Positions 9,401-19,268 of a DNA stretch of 64,000 nucleotides are shown one piece after another (the first letter of the stretch is position 1; every line of letters starts with the position of its first letter). Below the pieces are notes generated by a model. It searched no databases, was not told the origin of the DNA, and was given only the letters and a program-made list of their open reading frames with translations. The stretch comes from an uncultured Bacteroidota bacterium (lineage in GTDB: Bacteria; Bacteroidota; Bacteroidia; JABEUT01): assembly GCA_903901055.1 (NCBI GenBank), contig CAIUPO010000063.1, positions 1-64,000 on the forward strand. Reading direction: 5' to 3'. A program made the position numbers and the translations under genes.

Positions 9401-9565
9401 TATGATATCCAGGGTAAAGAAGTTAAAACCATGGCGTTGGGCACTCAAACACCGGGCAATCATATTGTTCCTTTTGAAACTACCAACATGCATGCGGGAA
9501 CCTACTTTGCTACGCTCACAGGAAGCACATTCCGTAAGGTTTGTAAGTTTGTTGTAACCAAATAA
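6401..9565 (+). CDS. Giant BNR/Asp-box beta-propeller T9SS cargo protein, copy 1
   Basis: A 1054-residue exported protein. The N terminus (residues 1-40) has a hydrophobic export segment after a polar start. The body carries many Asp-box turns such as GGIWKSTDGGSHWG, GGIFKSTDDGATW, LYISRDSGATW and GIFMSTNGGTYW, which mark sialidase/VPS10-like propeller blades; the sialidase catalytic set was not identified, so I do not call it an enzyme. The last 80 residues form a T9SS C-terminal sorting domain: LKVYPNPM start, IYDIQGKEV, and a final GTYFATLTGSTFRKVCKFVVTK region. It is probably secreted or anchored at the surface. A tandem paralogue follows at 9747. Confidence 0.88.
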   Translation: MNSKETTKTTKNSLSFISLKLGSVAIVLGLLFSVFTNNHRQYSAGNAISKEKDEKDNDAYGMLKFFFNARKNITTNKLDYKSMFEATAADREMATARFTHATTAVPSLNWDSYGPTATGGRTRAILIDNQDPTHQTIFAGGVTGGIWKSTDGGSHWGSSISTIAFSQDDQMANMNICCIAQDSKGVIYVGTGEGFVNLGEEFSTGEVGGGIFKSTDDGATWRLLPKTAPAANSAALWAFTNRIAIQPNNFKTLYASTNYGLYISRDSGATWRSAYNLVTNKKISGAPSYNSLDVKVSGDGSVIIADVSGFGYVCNPLSGNDSSFTQIKYTGVGRLPGNAVRIEFAIAPTNPNHIYASDIQGSAPYGAFGTTGSTSGIFMSTNGGTYWYNIGPGGSMAFDPYISAFDQCGYDNTLAVFPNNENYLILGGTTFYKWNTTHSGDTVGEWNKISHYGGGPSDPLWVHADDHALVFDPSNPNVLFLGCDGGVFKSTNATNAETSSGAMTFGAYNRNYAVTQYYHVCYSPQVNYVNVNYGNGTKVEGIGMGGGAQDNGSPYMTGNGFYPNDGNDMTGGDGNGCAVSQLNPNIAYFSIDYGSFLGREGNLSTLSGPTDAYTAFQGRCTGADIQAIGGTGAGSFDFPVALYENPYDLLNHDSIIFVAPKNYKPGDTIWPQSSNGPLYYPYVTPIAIAMGSRTMVPDRVVSRLAIGFSGKNYIWINGQGASNYSVLWKPIGGGLSKPTADNSASPIHALAWSADGDDLFVGDESGVLFRFSNLNAMDANNYCSGALFWDTASVSHVTGDTTVKSKQLASPVGGRDILSLGTDPKNSNNLMVTAGNYGSAAYVYYSTNAQSASPSFVSVQGNLPLMPVYSCIVDLRNSDGTYLTGSAMVATEHGIYSTDKLNGTSTVWVKNSNGLPNVMTSDIKQQNMPNYMCNNSGNIYVSTHGRGAWVSSTLQQLPTAVPVVKNAAVLDNLKVYPNPMTTQGNIEFDMTTSDDVTVRIYDIQGKEVKTMALGTQTPGNHIVPFETTNMHAGTYFATLTGSTFRKVCKFVVTK

Positions 9566-9585
9566 ATTTAAGCCAATTTATGCTG

Positions 9586-9614
9586 AAGCCCTGGCAAAAT
9601 GCCAGGGCTTTTTT
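9586..9614 (+). terminator. Rho-independent terminator after BNR copy 1
   Basis: A perfect 10-bp stem (9586-9595 with 9601-9610, AAGCCCTGGC/GCCAGGGCTT) with loop AAAAT is followed by a T run, 20 bases after the stop codon. Confidence 0.88.
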
Positions 9615-9712
9615 ATTGCATATAGTTGATGGAAATCAGCTTTCAAATGGCTCTTTCAACATTTTTTGCGCTTCTAAGGTAAAAAGGCATTCCATTGCGT
9701 CTTGATATTTAA

Positions 9713-9720
9713 TACCTTTG
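9713..9720 (+). promoter_or_regulatory. Predicted -7 box for BNR copy 2
   Basis: TACCTTTG matches TAnnTTTG and ends 26 bases before the ATG at 9747. Together with the preceding terminator it shows the two paralogues are separate transcription units. Confidence 0.5.
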
Positions 9721-9746
9721 TAGTCTAACCACCAATATATCTTCTT

Positions 9747-12700
9747 ATGAAGTTCAACGAAACTACTAACATCAGTAGAAATTCACTATCGCTGCTCAGC
9801 CTTAAGTTCGGAGCTATCGCAATTGCAGCGGGCCTTTTATTCACTGTATTCACAAAAAACCACAGGGAATATTCTGCCGGAAATATTATTAATAAAGAAC
9901 AGGATAACGATAAAGATAACGATGCATTGGAAATGCAGAAGTATTTCTTCAATGTGCGTAAAAACCCGTTTACCAATCAACTTGATTACCAAAGCATGCT
10001 TGCGGCCGCTATTGCAGATAGGGCAATGAGTATACCAAGCAAAACCCATGCAGCTTCTTCACTCCCTCAATTTAATTGGGTTAGTGTAGGGCCAACAGGC
10101 ACAGGTGGAAGAACCCGAGCCATTTTAATCGACAATCAGGACCCTACCCACCAAACTATCTTTGCAGGTGGTGTAACCGGAGGTATCTGGAAATCAACCG
10201 ATGGTGGTTCTCATTGGGGAAATGCTAATACCACAATAGCATTCAGCCAGAATGATACGATGGGCAACATGAATATTGAATGTATTGCTGAAGATAAGGC
10301 TGGTAATATATATATCGGTACGGGCGAAGGCGTTACTGCCGGAGGCGGACCGGAATTCAGCTCCGGAGAACTTGGTGGAGGTATCTGGAAATCGACTGAC
10401 CGTGGCACTACCTGGAATTTGATTCCAAGTACCAAACCGGCAAATAATACATTAACTGGATGGGCTTTCACAAACCAGATTGCTATTCAACCCAATAATA
10501 ACAATACCTTATATGCCGCTACCTATTTCGGATTGTATATTTCCCGCGATGCCGGTGTTTCATGGCGTGCTGCGTGGAGTGCAACCAATAAAAAGCTGGC
10601 AGGCACAGCAGGTAATAATTCACTTGATGTGAAAATGTCGTTAGATGGCAGTGTTATTATTGCAGATATTGGTGGTTTCGGATATACATGTAACCCATTA
10701 GGTGGAAACGACAGTGTATTTACAGAAATCCATTATACAGGAGCGGGAAGATTACCTGGCAATGCGTCACGTATTGAATTCGGTATTTCTCCAACAGATC
10801 CTAATCGCATTTATGCTTCCGATATTCAGAGTTACGAATTTGGTGCGGCTGCAACAGGTTCAGGTATATTTATGACAACCAACGGTGGTGCTTATTGGTA
10901 TAACATTGGCCCTGGCGGAAGTTATGCTTTTGACCCTTATACAGCCGGTACCGGCGGACAAGACCAGTGTGTTTATGATAACGTAATTGCTGTAAACCCT
11001 ACTAAAGAAGGCGAAATATTAGTTGGTGGTTGCACTTACTGGAAATGGGATCAAGTTAATCCGGGCGACACCGTTGGTTCATGGGTTAAAATAAGCCACT
11101 ATTTCCCATACTTTGGCGGAGACCCTCAATATGTTCACCCTGACGAACACGCTATTGTGTATGATTTGAACAATCCATTGGTTATTTATTTTGGTTGCGA
11201 TGGTGGTGTATTCAAAAGTACCGATGGTGCAAAAACATTCCTCGCTTATAACCGTAATTATGCTGTTACCCAGTATTACCATATTTGCTATTCACCACAA
11301 GTTAATTATGTGAATGTGAACTATGGCAACTCTACCATGACCCAGGGACTTGGCATGGGTGGCGGTGCACAGGATAATGGCTCACCTTATATTGATGGTA
11401 ATGGATTCTACACCAATAATGGTACTGATATGACAAGTGGTGACGGTGGCGGATGTGCTGTTTCTCAGCTAAACCCCAACATAGCTTATTTCTGTATTGA
11501 CGGAGGAACAACCCTTGGCAGAACCGGTAACCTTACCGGACTTGGTTTCCCTACAAGTGCCTACACAAGAACAATCGGTGTAAACAGAGGCGCAAATATT
11601 GACAGTATTGCACAATTAGGAACCGGTTGCTTTGTATTCCCTGTTGCATTATATGAAAACTCGTACGATTTATTAAATCATGATTCAATTTCATATAAAG
11701 CTGACAAGAATTATGCTATTGGCGACACTGCATGGCCACAGTCTTCAAACGGACCTCTATTCTATCCTTATAAAGTTACTTCCGCAATGACTAAAGATTC
11801 GTTTTATACTATACCAGATCATGTAGTATCAAAATTGGCAGTTGGCTTTAGCAGTGGAAATGGGGTATGGATAACCGGACAAGGTGCAAGTAATGCAAAC
11901 GTTGTTTGGAAACCAATTGGAGGAACTCTTTCTAAACCTGATGCAATGCCAAATTCAGCAGCTCAGACACATGCCCTTGCATGGAGCTCTGACGGAGATG
12001 CACTTTGGGTAGGCTTTACAGATGGTAATGTATACCGCCTTTCAAACCTGAATGCGCTTGACGCCAATAATTATAAAAGCGGCTCACTCTGGTATTCGGA
12101 AGGTGGAGGCCATTCAACCGGAGATACCACTGTTCATTGTAAGCATGTTAGTTTGGCAATCGTTTCCGGCAGAGATATCATGTCTATCGGTACAGACCCT
12201 AAGAACCCTGCAAACGTTATGGTTACAGCAGGTGGTTATGCAGCTGGATTACACAGTGTGTTCTACACAACTACAGGAACCAGCGCAAGCCCTAATTTCA
12301 CCGATGTTCAGGGCAACTTGCCTTCTATGCCGGTTTATAGTTGTATCCTGGATATAGATTCAGCAGGAACATTCCACCCCGGTACTGCAATGATTGGTAC
12401 TGAACATGGAGTTTACTACACCAATAAATTAAATGGAACCTCTACAGTATGGCAAAAAAGCAATACAGGCGGATTCCCTAATGTACTTGCATTTGATATG
12501 AAACAACAGACCCTACCAAACTACCAATGTAATAACTCAGGTGTTATTTATGTTGGAACACATGGAAGAGGAATATGGATGAGCAACGATTATTATCAAC
12601 CAACTGCAGTGCCTACAATTAAGAAGAGCACCGGTTCAATTGATAACCTGAAAGTGTATCCGAACCCAATGACTACTTCAGGTAACATTGAGTTTGACCT

Positions 12701-12896
12701 TAACTCTGCTGATAATATTTCGGTTACCATTTATAATATTCAAGGCAAAGAAGTAAAAACTATGGAACTAGGAAATCAGGCTCCCGGCAATCATATTGTT
12801 CCTTTTGGAACCAATGATCTGCAAGCAGGAACCTATTTTGCAACCTTAACAGGAACAAATTTCCGCAAGGTTAGCAAGTTCATTGTGGTTAAATAG
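9747..12896 (+). CDS. Giant BNR/Asp-box beta-propeller T9SS cargo protein, copy 2
   Basis: A 1049-residue tandem paralogue of the gene at 6401, with the same order: hydrophobic export segment, linker rich in Asp/Lys, propeller blades with Asp-box turns (GGIWKSTDGGSHWG, GGIWKSTDRGTTW, LYISRDAGVSW), and a T9SS sorting domain from LKVYPNPM to the end. A 39-residue block starting GGRTRAILIDNQD is identical in both proteins, although the DNA differs at many third codon positions, which points to an old duplication held by selection. Later sections (around the acidic loops and blade tips) differ, so the two may bind different partners. No catalytic set recognised. Confidence 0.88.
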   Translation: MKFNETTNISRNSLSLLSLKFGAIAIAAGLLFTVFTKNHREYSAGNIINKEQDNDKDNDALEMQKYFFNVRKNPFTNQLDYQSMLAAAIADRAMSIPSKTHAASSLPQFNWVSVGPTGTGGRTRAILIDNQDPTHQTIFAGGVTGGIWKSTDGGSHWGNANTTIAFSQNDTMGNMNIECIAEDKAGNIYIGTGEGVTAGGGPEFSSGELGGGIWKSTDRGTTWNLIPSTKPANNTLTGWAFTNQIAIQPNNNNTLYAATYFGLYISRDAGVSWRAAWSATNKKLAGTAGNNSLDVKMSLDGSVIIADIGGFGYTCNPLGGNDSVFTEIHYTGAGRLPGNASRIEFGISPTDPNRIYASDIQSYEFGAAATGSGIFMTTNGGAYWYNIGPGGSYAFDPYTAGTGGQDQCVYDNVIAVNPTKEGEILVGGCTYWKWDQVNPGDTVGSWVKISHYFPYFGGDPQYVHPDEHAIVYDLNNPLVIYFGCDGGVFKSTDGAKTFLAYNRNYAVTQYYHICYSPQVNYVNVNYGNSTMTQGLGMGGGAQDNGSPYIDGNGFYTNNGTDMTSGDGGGCAVSQLNPNIAYFCIDGGTTLGRTGNLTGLGFPTSAYTRTIGVNRGANIDSIAQLGTGCFVFPVALYENSYDLLNHDSISYKADKNYAIGDTAWPQSSNGPLFYPYKVTSAMTKDSFYTIPDHVVSKLAVGFSSGNGVWITGQGASNANVVWKPIGGTLSKPDAMPNSAAQTHALAWSSDGDALWVGFTDGNVYRLSNLNALDANNYKSGSLWYSEGGGHSTGDTTVHCKHVSLAIVSGRDIMSIGTDPKNPANVMVTAGGYAAGLHSVFYTTTGTSASPNFTDVQGNLPSMPVYSCILDIDSAGTFHPGTAMIGTEHGVYYTNKLNGTSTVWQKSNTGGFPNVLAFDMKQQTLPNYQCNNSGVIYVGTHGRGIWMSNDYYQPTAVPTIKKSTGSIDNLKVYPNPMTTSGNIEFDLNSADNISVTIYNIQGKEVKTMELGNQAPGNHIVPFGTNDLQAGTYFATLTGTNFRKVSKFIVVK

Positions 12897-12916
12897 TTTC
12901 AATTTATTTTCTAAAG

Positions 12917-12945
12917 AACCCTTGCTCAAAAAGCAGGGGTTTTTT
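12917..12945 (+). terminator. Rho-independent terminator after BNR copy 2
   Basis: A 10-bp stem (12917-12926 with 12932-12941, one T-G wobble), loop CAAAA and a following T run, 20 bases after the stop. Confidence 0.85.
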
Positions 12946-13089
12946 ATTTTTCAACGGATTGGCAAAATTTATACACATATCACATAAATCCTGAATCGAA
13001 TGTTTTAATTTCGCGTCTTTAAAACATCCCTCTATTTTTTGAATTGCCTTTCCATAAATAAATGACAATCTAACAAGTAAAGTAATAAT

Positions 13090-14568
13090 ATGCCAAACAC
13101 AAAAGAAAAAACATCGAACTCCCATAAAAACAACTATGAATCGGGGCTTAATGATTGGAACGAACAGGAAAAAGCCGCAATAGAACTTATCAGTATTGTT
13201 GGCAAACTTTGGTTTGATAAATCTATCGAACTTGTAATTTTCCGCCTGCCACTTGTCGATCAAAGTTCGAGCGTTATACTTAACCATCATCACTATGCTC
13301 AAAATATCATTAAGCAACCCATAACCATATACGATACAGTATTATTAGCCAACGAAATTTTAAAGTTGGATATGGCACCTGCCCGGATAGACATTGGCAG
13401 GCTAAGTTCTGAATGGCTGAAAGAAAAAGGGAAATATAAGAACGGCGCTGAATTTGTTGCGGATAAGCTTGGTAATTTTATTGGTAAAGATAAACGCAGA
13501 ATGGTACCCAAGGATGTTGTTCTGTATGGGTTTGGACGTATTGGCCGGATTATTGCCCGTGAACTTATTACCCAAGCAGGTAAAGGTGAACAACTTCGCC
13601 TTCGCGCAATTGTAACAAGAGGTAATAGTAACGAAGATATTTCCAAAAGGGCTGATTTACTAAGAACAGATTCGGTACATGGCCCTTTCCCCGGAACCGT
13701 AATAGAGGACTTTGAAAACAAAGCCCTCATTGTTAATGGACATATTATCCACATGATTTCAGGCGATAATCCAAGTGAAGTTGATTATACCGCTTATGAT
13801 ATTAAAGATGCATTGCTTATTGATAATACAGGTGTTTGGAGAGACAGGAAAGGCCTTGAACAACATTTAAAGGCGAAAGGTATTGACAAAGTATTATTGA
13901 CCGCACCCGGTAAAGGCGATATCCCGAATATTGTACATGGTGTAAACCACACAAACTATAGCCCTGAAGAAAAGATTTTTTCTGCCGCTTCCTGCACTAC
14001 TAACGCCATTATACCTGTCCTACATGTTATTGAACACACACTTGGTATTGAGAAAGGACATATTGAAACTATCCATGCTTATACCAACGACCAGAACCTG
14101 CTCGACAACTATCATAAGAAATATCGCAGGGGTCGTTCAGCCGTTTTGAACATGGTTATTACCGAAACAGGTGCCGGAAAAGCAGTTACCAAGGTAATGC
14201 CCGAGTTGGAAGGAAAAATTACAGGCAATGCTGTTCGCGTGCCAGTTCCGGATGTTTCACTTGCCATACTTCACCTTACAGTAAAAAAGGACACAAACAA
14301 AGAAGAGGTAAATAATATCCTCCGCCATGGTGCACTTGTTGGAAACCTTATCGAACAGATTCAATATTCTGAATCGAATGAATTAGTATCGTCGGATTTA
14401 ATTGGAAATGCTTGCGCTTGTGTGGTTGATAGCCCGTCAACAATTGTATCAAATGATAACCGTTCAGTTGTGATTTATGCCTGGTACGATAATGAATTTG
14501 GCTATTGCAGACAGGTTATGCGCTTTGCCAAACATGTGGCCGATGTAATTCGGTTGACCTACTATTGA
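13090..14568 (+). CDS. Glyceraldehyde-3-phosphate dehydrogenase, long form with N-terminal extension
   Basis: A 492-residue GAPDH. Residues 1-137 are a mostly helical extension absent from ordinary GAPDH. The Rossmann motif YGFGRIGR starts near residue 146, the catalytic cysteine is Cys302 in SAASCTTN, and the catalytic His lies in ETIHAYTNDQ. The end WYDNEFGYCRQVMRFA is typical. Such extended GAPDHs are a recognised subgroup in Bacteroidota and some gammaproteobacteria; the role of the extension is not known to me. The motif GRSAVLNMVITETGAGKAV replaces the [20 protein letters not shown] of the classical type, which suggests altered phosphate binding or cofactor use. A classical GAPDH follows 129 bases later. 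Confidence 0.9.
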   Translation: MPNTKEKTSNSHKNNYESGLNDWNEQEKAAIELISIVGKLWFDKSIELVIFRLPLVDQSSSVILNHHHYAQNIIKQPITIYDTVLLANEILKLDMAPARIDIGRLSSEWLKEKGKYKNGAEFVADKLGNFIGKDKRRMVPKDVVLYGFGRIGRIIARELITQAGKGEQLRLRAIVTRGNSNEDISKRADLLRTDSVHGPFPGTVIEDFENKALIVNGHIIHMISGDNPSEVDYTAYDIKDALLIDNTGVWRDRKGLEQHLKAKGIDKVLLTAPGKGDIPNIVHGVNHTNYSPEEKIFSAASCTTNAIIPVLHVIEHTLGIEKGHIETIHAYTNDQNLLDNYHKKYRRGRSAVLNMVITETGAGKAVTKVMPELEGKITGNAVRVPVPDVSLAILHLTVKKDTNKEEVNNILRHGALVGNLIEQIQYSESNELVSSDLIGNACACVVDSPSTIVSNDNRSVVIYAWYDNEFGYCRQVMRFAKHVADVIRLTYY

Positions 14569-14622
14569 TTCAAGACGGGAATACTTATTAGCGAATTTAA
14601 GGCTGGATTAACAGAATATTGA

Positions 14623-15693
<1,071 letters not shown>

Positions 15694-15745
15694 ATTATTT
15701 TCAAAAAAAATCTTACAAAGCGCCCTACAAGAGACTTTTGATGTT

Positions 15746-17707
15746 CTATATTTTCTCAATTAGCCCGTAAACAATAGGGTTCCCCTCAATTGATCTAACT
15801 GCAAAATTATCCATATAAAAAATACACTTATCCTTATTCCAGATAAATACTTTCACTTTTAAATCAGGATAATTAAGGAAGTTTTCCGGTAATTGAAATA
15901 TATGGTAGGCCTTCATCCATTTACCGGTTGAGTCAGCCGGAATAAACTGCGATACTTTTGTAGCGCTCCAGTAAATTTGTTTTCCTCCCGATTCAATGGA
16001 GGCAGCCAACTCCACATCTTTCAGTTTTTTCAAAGGATAAATATTTAGCGTAACAAGAAAGAGATTATGCCTGTTACTTGCCATTTTATCTAAATCGCAA
16101 GTGAATGAAGGAGCCCATTCATGCAACGAGTCCATTTTATAAATTACATTATGTATGTCTAAAACTAAATTGGATTTGTCAGGTTCTTCCCAATATTTGC
16201 AAGGCTTATTAAAATCATTTACCGATTCAAAAATGTAGGGACTTTTCCCATTTGTTGATTCATTCGTGAACACATAATTCGTTCCGCCCTGCTGATTTTT
16301 TGCCAATACCATATAGGGATAATAATTCAGAATCACGGGCAGTATGATCGGATCAGCAACTGCCATATTATCGTAAGACAGATAAGGTGTTTTATGCGTT
16401 TCGAAGTAATTAATAAGTTGTAATTCCCCACCCGAATCAGGCATCCAGGTGTATGGTATTGTTGAATGATACTTCTTAATATAGAATTCCGTCATACTGT
16501 CAATCGGAGCAATGGCAAGGGCTGTAAGGTTCTTCTCCCCTACCCTTTTCGAAATGGAATCATTAATTACAACCTGTCTTTCATAATGAAATTGGTAAAA
16601 TATATCGTAGTATTTGCGCTCATTTACCAATACAAAAACATTCACTCCACAAATTAGTACAACCACTACTGAACGCAACTTCACATTAAAATCAGGAAGC
16701 AATCCAAAAAACGAAAACAACATAAATGGGAAGCTAAAAATAAGCACTGATGGCTGTATTACAGAGTTCACATATTTCGAATAGAAAAATCCCAATAGAA
16801 ATGGAACCAAAAACCAAACCAGCGATATGAAATAAAAAGGAGATGAAACTTTTCTTGTCCGTGCAAGATTAATAACACCTATCAAAAACAATAGTCCGGT
16901 AACAAAATAAGCTAACGTTGAAAATTGAAGAATGTAATGGATGTACTCTAAAATATACTTGTTGCTAGGTTTGGCAAGCCAGTTTCCAACTCCGCCTTGC
17001 CTTAGCTGATATAGAAATATACTAAGATGAGGTATGTATAAAATGAAAATACAAATTCCGGCAGTCGCATATTTAACAAACGATTTACCTCGAACAAAAA
17101 ACAACCCCGTCACACCTACGATGGCTGCAAACAACAAACTAAAATGATGGGTATATGCACACAAAGCACTAAACAAAACATACAAGAAGAGATGCTTATA
17201 ATAACTCTTAGCTCTTAGCTCTACGCTCTTAGCTTGTCTTTGGTAAAATACAACCATATACCAATGCCACACCATTGCCAATGAAAAGAACAATCCGAAT
17301 GAATAAGGCCGTGCAACCTGGCTATAAAAAATGGTATATTCAATAGTAGCAATATAGGCGGCAGAAACAAGCCCAACCGTTGGGTTAAACCACACCTTTC
17401 CAATTCGGAAAACATAATAAACAGAAAGTATACCGCAGATTATAAACGGGAGTTTCACTACTATTTCAGAATAACCAAAAAGCTTTGTCCAGTAATAAAG
17501 AAACACCTGCACACCTGCAGGATGCGTATCTCCTAACTTTACACCATGCAGTATTTCATCATGAATATTATAGTAATGGGTGCGGAGAATAGCACTCATT
17601 TCATCATAAATAAATGGAATTTGAAACGGGTGCAACAAACGCAAAACAGCAGCCAGCAAAAGCAGGAGTGCCAAAATAAAATACGTGCCTTTGTTATTTT
17701 TATTCAT
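15746..17707 (-). CDS. GT39-like membrane glycosyltransferase (PMT/ArnT type)
   Basis: A 653-residue protein with about ten N-terminal membrane helices and a soluble C-terminal domain of roughly 250 residues. The first periplasmic loop has the expected acidic pair (IYDEMSAILRT, residues 33-43) and GDTHPAGVQVFLYYW (59-73), as in lipid-sugar-using GT39/GT83 enzymes. The acceptor is unknown. Odd feature: residues about 160-169 (AKSVELRAKS) are encoded by a copy of a palindromic repeat half (17203-17228) that also occurs between the tRNA-Leu genes and at the end of cca; it lengthens a loop between two helices without breaking the frame. A -7 box lies 13 bases before the ATG. Confidence 0.82.
   Translation of the reverse strand: MNKNNKGTYFILALLLLLAAVLRLLHPFQIPFIYDEMSAILRTHYYNIHDEILHGVKLGDTHPAGVQVFLYYWTKLFGYSEIVVKLPFIICGILSVYYVFRIGKVWFNPTVGLVSAAYIATIEYTIFYSQVARPYSFGLFFSLAMVWHWYMVVFYQRQAKSVELRAKSYYKHLFLYVLFSALCAYTHHFSLLFAAIVGVTGLFFVRGKSFVKYATAGICIFILYIPHLSIFLYQLRQGGVGNWLAKPSNKYILEYIHYILQFSTLAYFVTGLLFLIGVINLARTRKVSSPFYFISLVWFLVPFLLGFFYSKYVNSVIQPSVLIFSFPFMLFSFFGLLPDFNVKLRSVVVVLICGVNVFVLVNERKYYDIFYQFHYERQVVINDSISKRVGEKNLTALAIAPIDSMTEFYIKKYHSTIPYTWMPDSGGELQLINYFETHKTPYLSYDNMAVADPIILPVILNYYPYMVLAKNQQGGTNYVFTNESTNGKSPYIFESVNDFNKPCKYWEEPDKSNLVLDIHNVIYKMDSLHEWAPSFTCDLDKMASNRHNLFLVTLNIYPLKKLKDVELAASIESGGKQIYWSATKVSQFIPADSTGKWMKAYHIFQLPENFLNYPDLKVKVFIWNKDKCIFYMDNFAVRSIEGNPIVYGLIEKI
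17203..17228 (-). repeat. Palindrome-family half element inside GT39 coding sequence
   Basis: Twenty-two of 26 bases match the right arm of the tRNA-spacer palindrome (35865-35890). It is translated in frame as part of a loop between membrane helices. Confidence 0.65.
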
Positions 17708-17720
17708 AAACTTGTATTGA

Positions 17721-17728
17721 CAAAGATA
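17721..17728 (-). promoter_or_regulatory. Predicted -7 box for the GT39 gene
   Basis: Reverse strand TATCTTTG matches TAnnTTTG, 13 bases before ATG 17707. Confidence 0.5.
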
Positions 17729-17776
17729 GTATTCGTAGTAAAAAGAGGAATAATTCGTATCTGATCGAAATTTCTG

Positions 17777-17784
17777 TATATTTG
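17777..17784 (+). promoter_or_regulatory. Predicted -7 box for the NHL-repeat gene
   Basis: TATATTTG matches TAnnTTTG, 18 bases before ATG 17803. It overlaps an in-frame TTG at 17782 that would extend the gene, so the ATG is preferred. Confidence 0.5.
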
Positions 17785-17802
17785 TATATCAATACAGATA
17801 AA

Positions 17803-19191
17803 ATGAAAAAAGCTATTACCCATTTTATTTTCTCTCTTTGTTTGCTTTTCACATTTGAAGTGAATGGACAAATAATAACTACGATAGCAGGAATTGGAAA
17901 CCCCAATAGTGGCGCATGTGGAGGTTGTGAAAATTGTCAGGCAACCACCTCAATGATGATTAATACAGAAGATGTAAAATTCGACGTTGCAGGTAATATG
18001 TACATTGCGGAGGGATGCGTTTCAAGTTTGGTAGAAAAGGTAGATTTAACCGGCAACGTACAATTTGTTGCAGGAAATTGCTTCTTCGGGTATTCTGGTG
18101 ATGGAGGCCCTGCAACTGCGGCAGAATTGAAGAGGGCAAATTCAATAGCTTTCGATGCTAAAGGTAATCTCTATATCGCAGATCTTGATGCAATGGTTAT
18201 ACGAATGGTGGATACATCCGGTATAATTTCAACCTTTGCAGGTAATGGGCAAAGCGGATTTTATGGAGATGGTGGACCAGCTACTGCGGCAGAATTTAAT
18301 GGCCCTTCCGGAATAGCATTTGATACAATCGGGAATCTTTATATTGTAGACCAGTATAATAATCGGGTTAGAAAAATAGATTTGTCCGGAACTATTTCAA
18401 CAGTTGTTGGTACTGGTATTGGTGGTTGGAGCGGTGATGGAGGCCTCGCGTCTGCTGCGGAATTAGGTATACCATCACATGTTATTTTTGACAAAAAGGG
18501 CAATATGTATATTGCGGAAGATGAAGCCTATGGTAGCAATGTACGCATGGTAAACTCATCCGGAATAATAACAACAGTTGCAGGTCGCGATTCAATGGGT
18601 TATTCCGGTGACAATGGCCCTGCAACAGCTGCAAAAATGGACGCTCCCATTGGTATGGCCTTTGATGTCGCCGGAAACTTATACATTGCTGACTGTTACA
18701 ATAATGTAATTCGGGAAGTGAATGCTTCAACAGGAATTATAACCACCGTTGCGGGTAATGGCTATTTAGCTGGAACTTATAAAGGCGGGTTTAGCGGCGA
18801 CGGAGGCATTCCAACGAGTGCAGAGTTATTTGAACCAACTAGGATTAGTTTTGATAATGCAGGAAATTTATATATTCCTGAATTTGGTAATAGTGACGTC
18901 CGAAAAGTTGCGAGTATACCAACTAAACATGATGAAATAAGCCAACAAATCTTCATTTCCATTTACCCCAACCCAGCCAAAAACCTTTTAAACATTGACA
19001 TTAACTCAATTAAAGGCAAAGTGGAGTTAACAATTTACAACGTTTTAGGAGAAAGGGTAATTAATGAAACAAGCACAGATAAGTCAATAATAAATATCAA
19101 TACGGAGCCCTTACCCTCAGGGTTGTATTTCATTCACCTGCAAACTGAGGATGGCACAATTACCAACCGCAAGGTTGAGATTGTAAAATAA
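17803..19191 (+). CDS. NHL-repeat beta-propeller T9SS cargo protein
   Basis: About 462 residues from ATG 17803, starting with a signal peptide (MKKAITHFIFSLCLLFTFEVNGQ). Six or so NHL-type repeats follow, each with GDGGPATAAEL..., IAFDxxGNLYIAD and VRKV/IRMV elements, making a propeller used for binding rather than catalysis. The last 75 residues are a T9SS sorting domain (FISIYPNPAKNLLNI, TIYNVLGERV, LPSGLYFIHLQTEDG, RKVEIVK). A cysteine-rich stretch GACGGCENC follows the signal peptide. Exported and probably surface-held; ligand unknown. Divergent from the GT39 gene. Confidence 0.88.
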   Translation: MKKAITHFIFSLCLLFTFEVNGQIITTIAGIGNPNSGACGGCENCQATTSMMINTEDVKFDVAGNMYIAEGCVSSLVEKVDLTGNVQFVAGNCFFGYSGDGGPATAAELKRANSIAFDAKGNLYIADLDAMVIRMVDTSGIISTFAGNGQSGFYGDGGPATAAEFNGPSGIAFDTIGNLYIVDQYNNRVRKIDLSGTISTVVGTGIGGWSGDGGLASAAELGIPSHVIFDKKGNMYIAEDEAYGSNVRMVNSSGIITTVAGRDSMGYSGDNGPATAAKMDAPIGMAFDVAGNLYIADCYNNVIREVNASTGIITTVAGNGYLAGTYKGGFSGDGGIPTSAELFEPTRISFDNAGNLYIPEFGNSDVRKVASIPTKHDEISQQIFISIYPNPAKNLLNIDINSIKGKVELTIYNVLGERVINETSTDKSIININTEPLPSGLYFIHLQTEDGTITNRKVEIVK

Positions 19192-19260
19192 ATCAGGTTC
19201 ATTTTTTCACTTTTAGTTTAACGAGTCATTGACTTTTTCAAAAAACACTTTTTTGTGTAT

Positions 19261-19268
19261 TATCTTTG
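19261..19268 (+). promoter_or_regulatory. Predicted -7 box before a 34-codon frame
   Basis: TATCTTTG matches TAnnTTTG and ends 13 bases before ATG 19282. No longer gene follows within 400 bases, so it would drive either a small RNA or the small frame. Confidence 0.35.

Noticed and set aside
6401-9565. Sialidase activity suggested by Asp-box motifs
   Set aside because: The Arg triad and Tyr/Glu pair of sialidases were not identified; Asp-boxes also occur in non-enzymatic propellers.
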